From assembly GCA_944393605.1 (NCBI GenBank), contig CALYAO010000004.1, positions 1 through 64,000 on the forward strand: a DNA stretch of 64,000 nucleotides, in the 5' to 3' direction. Numbering within the stretch: position 1 is the stretch's first letter; each line of letters starts with the position of its first letter. Positions 1-9,400 of the stretch are shown piece by piece. This DNA is from an uncultured Clostridia bacterium. GTDB taxonomy: Bacteria > Bacillota > Clostridia > UBA1381 > UBA9506. The notes below the pieces were generated by a model. The model was given only the letters and a program-made list of their open reading frames with translations, was not told where the DNA came from and did not search any database. The translations under genes and the position numbers were made by a program.

Positions 1-404
1 ACCACCTGCATGGGGGATTCAAACAGGTCGGTTACACAGGTGCCCAGCGAGAAATACAGGTTGCCCGCCGGGGAAACCAACACCGTTTTCTCACCCTTGG
101 GCGCCAGGCTCTGGTCGATGGTCTCCACATGGAAGAACCCCGTCTCAGTCAGGCCATACTTCTCCTTGGAGCCCAGCATGCCGCCCCATTCATCCCGCGC
201 GGGCGGGTTTAGGGAGCCGAAATATTCGGCATCCCGCGCCACATCACCCTTTAAATCCTCATCGCTGGTGACTTTGCCTTCATACTGTTTATCCACGAAC
301 TGCCCCCAGCGGTCCCACGTGGGTGCAGCAAATACGGGGAGCGCCGCCGCGCTCAAAAGCGCGGCGGTGGTCAGCACCCCAACACAACGTTTCAGCAATT
401 TCAT
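1..404 (-). CDS. Secreted clan GH-A-like glycosidase, N-terminal part (cut by window edge)
   Basis: About 134 residues are visible from an ATG at 404, preceded by AGGAGG eight bases upstream; the rest lies left of the window. Residues 1-25 form a signal peptide (KLLKR, then a hydrophobic core ending PVFAA). The following sequence (GGMLGSKEKYGL, ETGFFHVET, VSPAGNLYFSLGTC) matches the corresponding part of the complete GH-A/SLH protein at 13.7-17.0 kb (GGVLGSKDALGF, ATGFFHTET, VDPAGNLFFSVGSC), so the two are paralogues. This start-of-barrel signature (LVDPAGNLFFS-type) is typical of GH50 and related agarase-like enzymes. It is the last visible gene of the long glycan operon, 17 bp behind its neighbour. 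The catalytic residues are outside the window, so activity and anchoring cannot be judged. Confidence 0.7.
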   Translation of the reverse strand, partial: MKLLKRCVGVLTTAALLSAAALPVFAAPTWDRWGQFVDKQYEGKVTSDEDLKGDVARDAEYFGSLNPPARDEWGGMLGSKEKYGLTETGFFHVETIDQSLAPKGEKTVLVSPAGNLYFSLGTCVTDLFESPMQV

Positions 405-421
405 CTCAGAGGCCTCCTATT

Positions 422-3400
422 TTAAGGTTCCAGATAGTCATACCGCACCGCACACTGGATATTAAAGTCGTTGCTGATGCGCATAACCAGTTTATCGCCG
501 ACATTGAGTTCATTGATGGTTGTCGTGCGCAGCTGGTTGGATGGGCGCTCCTCGTCCACAATTACAACCGCCGGGGATTTGAAGGTGATCTTGTAAATCT
601 CCCCTCCAATATCAAACTGCACCTTGGTCTTGTCTGCGCTCATCCTGATGATCTCACCGTAAGTAACGATGTCATTTTTGCCACCGTCAAAACCAAAGGA
701 CATAACAGACGTGATCGGCTCGCCGTTGGACACATATACCTTAAATGCACCCACAAGGCCCTCTTTTGTCGTACCGACCCAGATGACATCCCCCCGGCGC
801 AGATCGCCAAGGGTTATCTCGCTGCCGTCTGCTTTCAGGTTCAGATCCTCTGCGTAGTACTCCTTCGGATTCCCGTTGTCCAGCACACTCAGCTTGATGC
901 GGGGCTCGCCGTCTACCACAGCCTCCGAAATGGTGTCAATGATCTTAATGGACTGGTTGTTAATCTCTACCGATCCACTTCCGCCCCCTGCCTGATACCG
1001 CACAATGGCGCCTGCAACGCTGTCAATATCCTCGTCGTATACCTCCACTTGGAATCCGCCGCCATTCCACAGGGAACCCTGGCCAAACACCCAATACTGC
1101 GATTCATCCAGCAAGACACTGAGATTCCCATTGGCATCATAAGGCGCCCGGAAGAAAGGCGTGCTGTCCGAATAGTAGAAGAAGATTTTGGAGTTGTAAT
1201 TCTTCTCCAGGAAAGCCTTATACCCTGTCCGGCAATACAGGCCCTCTTCATTTGTCGAGGTCATCAACCCATCTGCATTTCTCGGCTGGGAGTAAGACCG
1301 GCGGAACACACCGCTCTTAATGATGGTCTCCTGTTGCTCGTTTGTCATGCCATCCATCACATTTTGCGCCTGCACCGTTTGGATCTCCGCCAGCTGGCCG
1401 CTCCCGTTGAGCCGGTACCGCACCAGCTGCGGCAAGGGCTGCAGTTCGCCGCCGATCATGCGCATGAGGCCTGCGCCGGCAAGCGTATCATCCGACAGCT
1501 CCCTTACAGTTGCCTCATTCATGATGATTTTGTTGGCGCCTTCTAGGATGAGCCAGGTGCCGTCTGCTGCCAAAATCTTAACCTTGGCTTCCTCGCCCAT
1601 GGTGTCATAATCCCCCGGCATGAGATAGTACCCATACTGCAACGTGCCCATCTCATCCGTCCGAACGAACACGACATTGCCATAGGTATCCAGCAACAAG
1701 GAGACACTGTCCCCCGGACGGTAGGAGGACACGCTCAGGTTGTCAGACTCCACCGCGCGCAGGTAAGGCGATGCCAGTTTGTAGCGGGTTCCATCCACAA
1801 CCAGCTCATCTTCGCCCGATATGATCTCTTCCACCGTGCCGTCCACCGTTTCGCTGCTGACCAGCAGGCGGAGCAGACGCTCGCCGCGGTTCTTGGATTC
1901 CACAACCGAAACCACATCCCACTCACGCAGCGCGGTCAGCTCAATTTCTTCGCCGTCCTTTAGGATTTCCAGCTCATATTCATCCGAATCTCTATCCGCC
2001 TCAATGTAGGGCACAACGCCCTCGCCGCCCGCCGGCGTGTTGAGTTTGTTGTAGAGAATATTCTCCTGCGAGGAGACGCGGTCTACAACAAATGTAATGG
2101 CAGAGTTGACAAACACCACATCAATACTGCCGTCGTTGTCACGATCCACCAGCGTCACATCGCCGATTTCAGGCTTTAGGTCCGCCGCGGTATAATCCAC
2201 GCCCACCTTGCCATTGTAGATGACATCCATAACGGGGGACAAGATCAGACGTTCGGGCTCGCTGTCGTCCTCCGATGCCATATAGGAAAATTCGGTGAGG
2301 GACACGTCTTCAATGTCCTCAGCCAGTACGTAATAGATGTCGTTTGCGTTCCGCTTCAAAGAAATGTATACGATGGTGGAATCATCGGTCGCACTCTCGC
2401 GCACCGTCGCATAATAGGTGACGGTATAGCCCAGGTAATCCGCCGCATTGGTGGAACCGACAAAATACCGCTCGCTGTGGTCCATCTCAATGATCGTTTC
2501 TTTGAGGTTACTCTCCCGCGTCAGGCCCGTGAGGTGATTGGCGGTCACAACGCCGTCTGCCTTGAACACCTTATGCCGTTCGGTCAGGATGGTTTCCCCG
2601 CGGATGGTGGTATACTCCACATAAGAGCCAATCCCAACCTCCTGCATGAGGTCAACCTCCAGCGCATTGTACAGCATGCGGACCAAATCGCCAAATGTCG
2701 CCGGCTGGCCCACCTGTACGTTGATGCCCGTGACCAGCTTTTCGCGGCTCGCCAGCGACACATGGCCAAAATAGTATCCGCCGAGCTGTTCCGCCATATC
2801 GTTATAGCCCAGCGCCGTCATGATGAGCTTGATCGCCTGTTCGTAGGTGATGTTCTCATCGGGCGCAAACGTCGTTTCAGACGTCCCGTTTACCAGGCCC
2901 AATTCCTTGGCCTTTTGGATGGACGCCGCATACGCATGGCTTTCAGGCACATCCGTAAACTGGGTCTTTGTCGCCGTCAGCTCCACCGGGTAATTGTACA
3001 GCCCACAAAGGATGGCCGTAAACGCGCCACGGGTCATGTTGCCCGCCTGATCGGTGCCCGCCAGTGTCTCAGGGACAATCCCCAACGCCTGCAGCGTGTC
3101 CAGCATATCCTGGTAGGGTTCCTTCTCCACAACCGCGCCCTCAACCACAGGGGCCGGGGTCGGGGTTGCCGTTGCGGTCGGCTGGGCGCTTGCGGTCGGC
3201 GTATCGCCCTCCACCGGGCCGGCCGCCCCATAGACCTTCACGTTGTCAATCACGACGGTCGCATTGAGCCACTGCCGTGCGTTGATCAAAAACTTATCCA
3301 CCGGCAGGCCCGCGCCCGCGCTGTTGACAGGGATGTCCTTAATGATCTCTTTGTCCCCGACCGAGACGCTCGCCGTCTTGGCCGCAATGTCCACCGTCCA

Positions 3401-4600
3401 CTTGATGGTGACATACGCCCCATACGCGGCCGCATCCACCCAGGTGCCTTCTTCTCTGAGCGTCAGCTGGAGACGGTCATCCTTGGTGATAAATGCCAGC
3501 TCAGATACCACCTTATCCCCCGCATAGAGGATGAAGCTGTTGTAATTGGTCGAGTAAGACGCACTGCTAAAGTCAAACTCCGCCGTCACAACATCGCTAA
3601 TGGGCGAAAATGTTCGCGATAGCTGCATGAGCCGCCCTTGTGCCTCATTCTCATACCGGGTGATCTTAATCCCCTTGCTGCTCTTGCCTGCAACGTTGTA
3701 TTTGCCGAATACCGTGTTGTTCTTCTCGGAATCCGCTTCGGGGAAGTCGTTCCGATATTCCCACGGTGCGGAGGGCGCCCCTTCCGCATAGCTCTCAAAA
3801 TCGTCGGTAAAACCGGCCTTGTCGCCTGTCTGCGCCGGCGTGGATGCCGTTGGCTGCGCCGAAGCAGCGGGCGCCTGCGTTGCAGTGGACCCCTCGGCCG
3901 GGCCCTTGCTGCCATAGACCTTTATGTTGTCAATCACGACGGTCGCATTGAGCCACTGCCGCGCGTTGATCAAAAACTTATCCACCGGCTGGCCCGCACC
4001 TGCGCTGTTCACTGTCCCGTCCTTTATGATCTCTTTGTCCCCGACCGAGACGCTCACCGTCTTGGCCGCAATGTCCACCGCCCACTTGATGGTGACATAC
4101 CCCCCATCCGCGGCCGCATCCACCCAGTTGCCGTCATCCTCTCTGAGACACAGCTGCAAGCGGTTATCCTTTGTGGCAAACATTAGCTCGGATACCGCCT
4201 TATGCCCCGCGTAGAGGATGAAGCTGTTGTAATTGGGGGAATTGGACGCACTGCTGAAATCAAACTCCGCCGTCACAACATCGCTGATGGGCGAAAACGT
4301 CCGGGACATCTGCATGAGCCGGCCCTGTGCCTCGTTCTCATACCGGGTGATCTTAATCCCCTTGCCGCTCTTGCCTGCGACGTTGTATTTGCCAATCACC
4401 GTGTTGTTCTTCTCAAAATCCGCTTCGGTGAAGTCGGTCCGATACTCCCACGGTGCGGAAGGTTCCCCTTCCGCATAGCTCTCAAAATCGTCGGTAAACC
4501 CCTCGGTCGTATCCGCCGCAAAAACCGGTGTCAGGCCCGTAAACAGGCTGGCAACCATGGCGATCGTCACGAGGATACACCAGAATTTTTTCAATCGCAT
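422..4600 (-). CDS. Large secreted protein with two tandem lectin-like domains and central SLH-like domains
   Basis: 1392 residues with ATG behind GGAGGAGATCGA. Residues 1-29 are a signal peptide (RLKKFW, hydrophobic core, PVFAA). Two near-identical concanavalin A/LamG-like modules follow (about 34-232 and 263-457), each opening FTDDFESYAEG and ending VIDNIKVYG, joined by Ala/Pro/Thr/Ser linkers (TQAPAASAQPTAS). Residues about 490-660 resemble SLH repeats (MTRGAFTAILCGLYNY, FTDVPESHAYAASI, FAPDENITYEQAIKLI). The remaining ~730 residues have no recognised catalytic motif and look like an extended surface-protein region with repeated beta-rich segments. SLH domains normally bind pyruvylated wall polymer, so wall attachment is expected, although SLH is usually terminal rather than central. 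Member of the glycan operon, 12 bp behind the preceding gene. Function is probably glycan binding or surface structure; this is inferred. Confidence 0.75.
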   Translation of the reverse strand: MRLKKFWCILVTIAMVASLFTGLTPVFAADTTEGFTDDFESYAEGEPSAPWEYRTDFTEADFEKNNTVIGKYNVAGKSGKGIKITRYENEAQGRLMQMSRTFSPISDVVTAEFDFSSASNSPNYNSFILYAGHKAVSELMFATKDNRLQLCLREDDGNWVDAAADGGYVTIKWAVDIAAKTVSVSVGDKEIIKDGTVNSAGAGQPVDKFLINARQWLNATVVIDNIKVYGSKGPAEGSTATQAPAASAQPTASTPAQTGDKAGFTDDFESYAEGAPSAPWEYRNDFPEADSEKNNTVFGKYNVAGKSSKGIKITRYENEAQGRLMQLSRTFSPISDVVTAEFDFSSASYSTNYNSFILYAGDKVVSELAFITKDDRLQLTLREEGTWVDAAAYGAYVTIKWTVDIAAKTASVSVGDKEIIKDIPVNSAGAGLPVDKFLINARQWLNATVVIDNVKVYGAAGPVEGDTPTASAQPTATATPTPAPVVEGAVVEKEPYQDMLDTLQALGIVPETLAGTDQAGNMTRGAFTAILCGLYNYPVELTATKTQFTDVPESHAYAASIQKAKELGLVNGTSETTFAPDENITYEQAIKLIMTALGYNDMAEQLGGYYFGHVSLASREKLVTGINVQVGQPATFGDLVRMLYNALEVDLMQEVGIGSYVEYTTIRGETILTERHKVFKADGVVTANHLTGLTRESNLKETIIEMDHSERYFVGSTNAADYLGYTVTYYATVRESATDDSTIVYISLKRNANDIYYVLAEDIEDVSLTEFSYMASEDDSEPERLILSPVMDVIYNGKVGVDYTAADLKPEIGDVTLVDRDNDGSIDVVFVNSAITFVVDRVSSQENILYNKLNTPAGGEGVVPYIEADRDSDEYELEILKDGEEIELTALREWDVVSVVESKNRGERLLRLLVSSETVDGTVEEIISGEDELVVDGTRYKLASPYLRAVESDNLSVSSYRPGDSVSLLLDTYGNVVFVRTDEMGTLQYGYYLMPGDYDTMGEEAKVKILAADGTWLILEGANKIIMNEATVRELSDDTLAGAGLMRMIGGELQPLPQLVRYRLNGSGQLAEIQTVQAQNVMDGMTNEQQETIIKSGVFRRSYSQPRNADGLMTSTNEEGLYCRTGYKAFLEKNYNSKIFFYYSDSTPFFRAPYDANGNLSVLLDESQYWVFGQGSLWNGGGFQVEVYDEDIDSVAGAIVRYQAGGGSGSVEINNQSIKIIDTISEAVVDGEPRIKLSVLDNGNPKEYYAEDLNLKADGSEITLGDLRRGDVIWVGTTKEGLVGAFKVYVSNGEPITSVMSFGFDGGKNDIVTYGEIIRMSADKTKVQFDIGGEIYKITFKSPAVVIVDEERPSNQLRTTTINELNVGDKLVMRISNDFNIQCAVRYDYLEP
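3230..4501 (-). repeat. Tandem intragenic duplication encoding two lectin-like modules
   Basis: Two copies of about 600 bp (4501-3904 and 3814-3230), period about 687 bp, inside the 1392-residue surface protein. They are near-identical over long stretches at the DNA level, for example the segments coding FTDDFESYAEG and FLINARQWLNATVVIDN. This indicates a recent duplication or ongoing gene conversion. Confidence 0.85.
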
Positions 4601-4612
4601 TCGATCTCCTCC

Positions 4613-6442
4613 TTATTGCTTCTGCTGAAGCAGCCCATAAATCACCTTTGCTGCCTCCGCCCTCGAAGCATTAGCCGCCGGGATAAAGCGGCCGTCTCCA
4701 TAGCCATTGATAATGCCTGCACGTGCCATCGCGTCAACGCTTTCTACCGCATAGCTGCTGATGGCATCCTGGTCGGTAAACACAGGCGCCGCTACATCCG
4801 TCTTAAGGGTCACGCCGCACTTGTCAGCCGCGCGGTATACCATAGTGGCCATCTCTTCCCGCGTAATGAGCCGCCCAACGCCAAATGAACCGTCTCCCAT
4901 GCCGTTGGTGATCCCCAGCGACTGCGCTGATGCAACCGCCGTATAATACCATGCCGCACGGTTAACATCTACAAAGCGCGCCGTTGCAGACTCATCCAAA
5001 AGCCCAAATGCGCCAACTAGCATCTTGATAAATTCTTCCCGCGTCACATTGCCCTGCGGGTTAAATTCCGTTTCGTTCACGCCATTGATCGCGCCCAAGT
5101 CATATAGTGCAAGGATGGGTTCCTTGGCCCAGTCGTAGGCTTCGCAGTCCACAAACGGGAATTCCCGCTCGTCGGTCTCCGGCGTGGTAGAACCGCCGTT
5201 GGGCAGCCGCACCGTTGTGCCACCGCCGGTTGACGTGCTGGGTCTGCTTCCGCCGCCGCCCGTCGATGGCGAGCTGCCGTCTTCCTCCGGCTCGTCGTCA
5301 GACGGGTCATACCCGTTGACGGCCGACTGGAACACCGATGCGACATGGGAGGTATCGGTCTCCTCGCCGGACAGGCTCAGCATGATCTCTTCCGCAATGG
5401 CCAGCAAAGCATCTTCATCCTGCGCTTCGATATAGTCCACATAGGTCTCCCAGGCATCCTCATTGAGCCCCAGCGCATCCTTCATATAAACAGGGCTAAG
5501 CACGTCGGCCAATATGTTCTTATTGGCCTGGTTGACCAGGTACAACGCATGCGCCGAATGGTACAGCTCTTCAATGTCCGGGCCGTTTTCAAATTCGCCG
5601 CTCTTGGTCATGATCTGATCCAATACCCAATTGTATGCCGTCTGATTGGATGCCTCTTTGAGCGCCGCAAAGGATTTCCCCGATTCCGCATCCAACACGA
5701 GATCCAACGCGTTGTAGAGCAGGCTGTCTTCCTGCGCATACTGGAGCATCATATCGCTCACGTCCTCAGCCGACGTCAGCTCGTTGATCTTAGCCGTCGC
5801 AACGGAGGCATTGAACGCCCGCGCAACAGAACTGGTGGCTGCATCCTTGCGGTTGGGGTCGGATACAAAGCTCTTGCGAACCGCCGCTTGCTGATTCCCC
5901 GTGAGCGCTTCATACTCCTCCATCAGGAGACCCGATGCCGCCAGCTGATCTGCTTTTTCAGGATCTTCCAGGATGGCAGCAACCTCGCTTTCATCCGCCG
6001 CATTCCGCAGGGCGTCAATGGTTTCGCTAAGCGCATTATCGTCATAATACGCAAATGGGAAACCAGCTGATTTTGTTAGGTTCGTCCCGCTGAAATAGAT
6101 GAGATAGGTGTCCGTCTCGATATCCGGGTGCATGTCAAACGAGTAGCTAATGGTCCCGTCCGTCGTGGTGATTTCCTTGACGTACGCGACGTCATCCACT
6201 GTGATATTGCCCACAGCCGACTCTTTGACAATGGTCATGGCCACACGGGTCGGTTCGGTGATCGCGTCGTTTGACGCGGTCACCTGCACCGTATAGCCCG
6301 CAAGCGCCACACTGATATTCTCGTTTTCATATGCCGGAATAGAAGCAGCCGCCGCAGTCCATGCAAAAGATGCAACCATACTGACGGTCAGGAAAAGTGC
6401 CAGGGCTGCCTTTCCAAATCGTTTGAAAGTATTCAAATTCAA
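4613..6442 (-). CDS. Secreted protein with three C-terminal SLH domains
   Basis: 609 residues. The start is TTG at 6442 with AGGGAGGGGG just upstream; no ATG fits the signal peptide. Residues 1-33 are a signal peptide (NTFKRFGK, hydrophobic stretch, AWTAAAA). Residues about 35-130 are a beta-rich segment (IPAYENENISVALAGYTVQV) and 135-375 are mostly helical with no family I recognise. A Ser/Gly/Thr-rich linker with GGGGS-like runs (about 385-425) leads to three SLH repeats at about 430-609 (FNPQGNVTREEFIKML, GVGRLITREEMATMVY, IPAANASRAEAAKVIY). SLH domains bind pyruvylated secondary wall polymer, so this should be wall-anchored. It lies 11 bp behind the 1687-residue gene. It may be a cohesion or scaffolding partner for the non-SLH neighbour; that role is a guess. 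Confidence 0.75.
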   Translation of the reverse strand: MNLNTFKRFGKAALALFLTVSMVASFAWTAAAASIPAYENENISVALAGYTVQVTASNDAITEPTRVAMTIVKESAVGNITVDDVAYVKEITTTDGTISYSFDMHPDIETDTYLIYFSGTNLTKSAGFPFAYYDDNALSETIDALRNAADESEVAAILEDPEKADQLAASGLLMEEYEALTGNQQAAVRKSFVSDPNRKDAATSSVARAFNASVATAKINELTSAEDVSDMMLQYAQEDSLLYNALDLVLDAESGKSFAALKEASNQTAYNWVLDQIMTKSGEFENGPDIEELYHSAHALYLVNQANKNILADVLSPVYMKDALGLNEDAWETYVDYIEAQDEDALLAIAEEIMLSLSGEETDTSHVASVFQSAVNGYDPSDDEPEEDGSSPSTGGGGSRPSTSTGGGTTVRLPNGGSTTPETDEREFPFVDCEAYDWAKEPILALYDLGAINGVNETEFNPQGNVTREEFIKMLVGAFGLLDESATARFVDVNRAAWYYTAVASAQSLGITNGMGDGSFGVGRLITREEMATMVYRAADKCGVTLKTDVAAPVFTDQDAISSYAVESVDAMARAGIINGYGDGRFIPAANASRAEAAKVIYGLLQQKQ

Positions 6443-6453
6443 CGCCCCCTCCC

Positions 6454-9400
6454 TTACTGACCAAACGTGAAGCTGTCATAGTATGGCAGCATCTGCTCCA
6501 GCGTGGTCCAGGCAAACGTTTCAATATAGTAGTTCTCCGCATCGGGCACACTAACCGTCACCGTCTTGGTGGTGGGTTCCATGTCGTCGACCTCACCGAC
6601 GCGTTTGTCATACACATCCTCAATTGCTTTGAGTTCAACCAGTGCATTGGTGCGTTTGTCATACACGCCCGTCAGCAGGGTCAGCGAAGCGTCTTCCTTA
6701 TCTGACAGGTTACGGATGTCGTACTGCACCGTAATTTCGCCAGACTGGATGCCCGTTTCGGTGATGTCCGTGCTGCCCTTCAGGTAGGTGGTCACCACTT
6801 CGAACTGGCTGGGCAGGGCTTTGCGGATTTCAAAGTTGTCAAAATAAATATTTGCCCCTTCATACCCCTCGTTGGAAACACCGCCCTGTAGGTAGGTCTT
6901 ATGATACACCTCAATGCTTGTAAAGCCCAGCGACGGATCATAATAACTGTTGTCGAAGCTAACAGCTGCACCTTGCTGTACCCCATTGATGTACAAAAGC
7001 GCGGTCTTGGTCTCGGTATCAATATCAACCTTAAAGTGGTTCCAGCCTGCAGGCGTCGTTAAATTCCCCGAAGTAGCAGCATCGGTCGATCCGCTTCCCA
7101 GGCGGGTCTTGTTGTTTGTCCCAAACCCGACCTGCAGGGCCGAGTTGTCCATGCCTACCGTATTCCCCGAATTCAGCTTGACCCAAGCAAAGCCACTGGT
7201 ACCGCTTGATGAAGTGTTGTACATATCAAATTCAAAGCTCAACTTGCCATCCACAATGCCTGACGGAGATGTGATGTCACGATAGACGTACATCGCAGGA
7301 GCCTGGCCATCTTTTGAACGGTTCGCCCGCAGAACGTTACCAGTGATCCGGTCTGCTGCTGCACCTATTGGCTCGGCCACCATATCCTCCACTGCCTCAA
7401 TATAGAAGCTCTGGCTCCCCGTCAGCGTTTGACCGCCACCGATGGGCCTGGTAAGCAACCACCCAGTGTTTTCTCCACCCACAACCGGGAATGACTTGCC
7501 GCCAAACGAGTCGTCATATATGGTAGGATCAGGCGTCATTGCATTGAAATCTTCCTTAATAAACCCAACGTACTGCGCTTCTGTCGGATGGACGGTCACG
7601 GTAAATGTCCGAGTTGCAGTTGCGGTGACCCCATCCAGCGTGACACTGACCGTCGCAACCAGCTCTGCGGTCGCAGTGCCGCTCTGGGGCGGGGTCACGC
7701 TGCCGACATCCGAAACCACGTCGGGATTGTTGCTCTTCCACGTGATGGTGGAATTGTGCGCGCCCGTGCTTGGCAGCGGGATGGACACACCATACACATC
7801 CGTCGCAATGACAAGCTGCGAGGCAGCCGCATCCGCAAGCCCTTGCGCATCGGTCACCTGCTTGACCGTCACATCAATCTGCACCGGGAACTGCAGCTCG
7901 CCATAGCTAACTGTTGCAGTCAAACGGACAGCTTCATCCCCCTCCAGCGACGGTTTCACCACAGCGGTGACGGTCGTCGCACCTGCGGCAGGCGTCGGGA
8001 TTTCTATGATATCCGCATTGGCAGATTCCCAAGTGATGGTAGAGCCATAGGTGCCTTTCACAGGCAGGATGATGTTCTTGGTCACAGCATCCATCGGCTC
8101 ATCGTTGCCCTCAATCGCTTCCAACGCCTCCGCGCTGATGTTCGCGCTGTCTGCCAAAACACGTTCCTCGTCGGTCGGATCTATGGGCAGGACTTTAACG
8201 GTAAAGGCCTTCTCCGCAGTACCAACCTCCGGTTCTTCCCCATAGGTCGCAGTTAGCGTCAGCGTTACCTCAGTTGCCTGGCCATATTCCGAGCCACTTG
8301 TAAATGGCGGGCGGGTCACCGTCGCTTCGCCTGTCACAGGGTCAATGGCGATTGCGGCATTGTCGGATTCCCAGGCGAGGGTAGATCCAAACTTGGAGCC
8401 TTCAAGCGGCAATGTGATATCCCCCGTTAGCTCCGCCGGAATGGTCACCGCATCCGCATCAATTTGCGCAAGAGAGTCGGGGGTGCCGTCGCTCAAAAGC
8501 GCCGTAAAGGTAAACGTATCATCCAGGACATCCCCTTTGGACACTTTGACGCGCACCGGGATATCCATCGCTGTAACTTCAGCACCCGCTTTTACCTGGA
8601 GCGTGTAGGTGCCGTCAGCACCCGGGACGATTTCCGCAACATCCGCCGCAGCGTTGCCGACGGTGTATTCGAGCGTCGTACCCAGCGCATGCGTCCCCGG
8701 CAGGCCCGTCTTGGGTGTATCCGCCGTGATCAGGACGTCGTCAAAGCTGCCATCCAGCGCCTCCACCGTCTTTGCAACCAGGTTGGCATCCGTGAGATGG
8801 TATCTAGAAACGTTATCAAACGAATAAATAATTGGTATAGTACTACCATCATTGATCCGCCATGCCAATGCATAGATTTCTTTATTGTAGGAGCCCGCCG
8901 GATCAGTCGGCAGACGCCAACGGTCGGGATACTCCGTACCCGTAACAGTCCCTACACCAGAGCCGCCCACGCCCGGCGTAGACGTCACTGGAACATCATT
9001 TACAAAGATCTGATAATACTTATCTTTGCCGTCACTACCATCCAAGTAGAAGTACAACTTGATGTTATTCCATTCACCAGGAATCAGCTCGCTGTTTTGC
9101 GCACCGTCGTTTCTGGCGGAAGCGCGCCAATCAGAGCCGCCATGATAGAAATAGAAGGGCCGGATCTTATTGGTCTGAATTTTAAACAGGTTTACCTGCT
9201 CGCCGCCATCAAACCACTTAACAAAGCCATCATAACTGCCTTCTGACTCAAATTTGAAATCAAATTCTACACCTAAGGTCTTGTCGTCATCATCAACAAG
9301 TTCAAGTGTGTTTAAAATGACCCGTTCAGTAGGCTTAGTCGCTTCAAATTGCAGGCCTTGACTTCCCTCTGGCCCATTATAATCTGCGGAAGTAGCCAAC

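Noticed and set aside
323-1546. Long plus-strand open frame (about 400 codons)
   Set aside because: Antisense to the 1392-residue surface protein, with no ribosome site, no recognisable domain and arginine/histidine-rich shadow composition.
2477-3622. Plus-strand open frame of about 380 codons
   Set aside because: Reads opposite the repeated lectin modules; its apparent internal repeats simply mirror those of the real gene.
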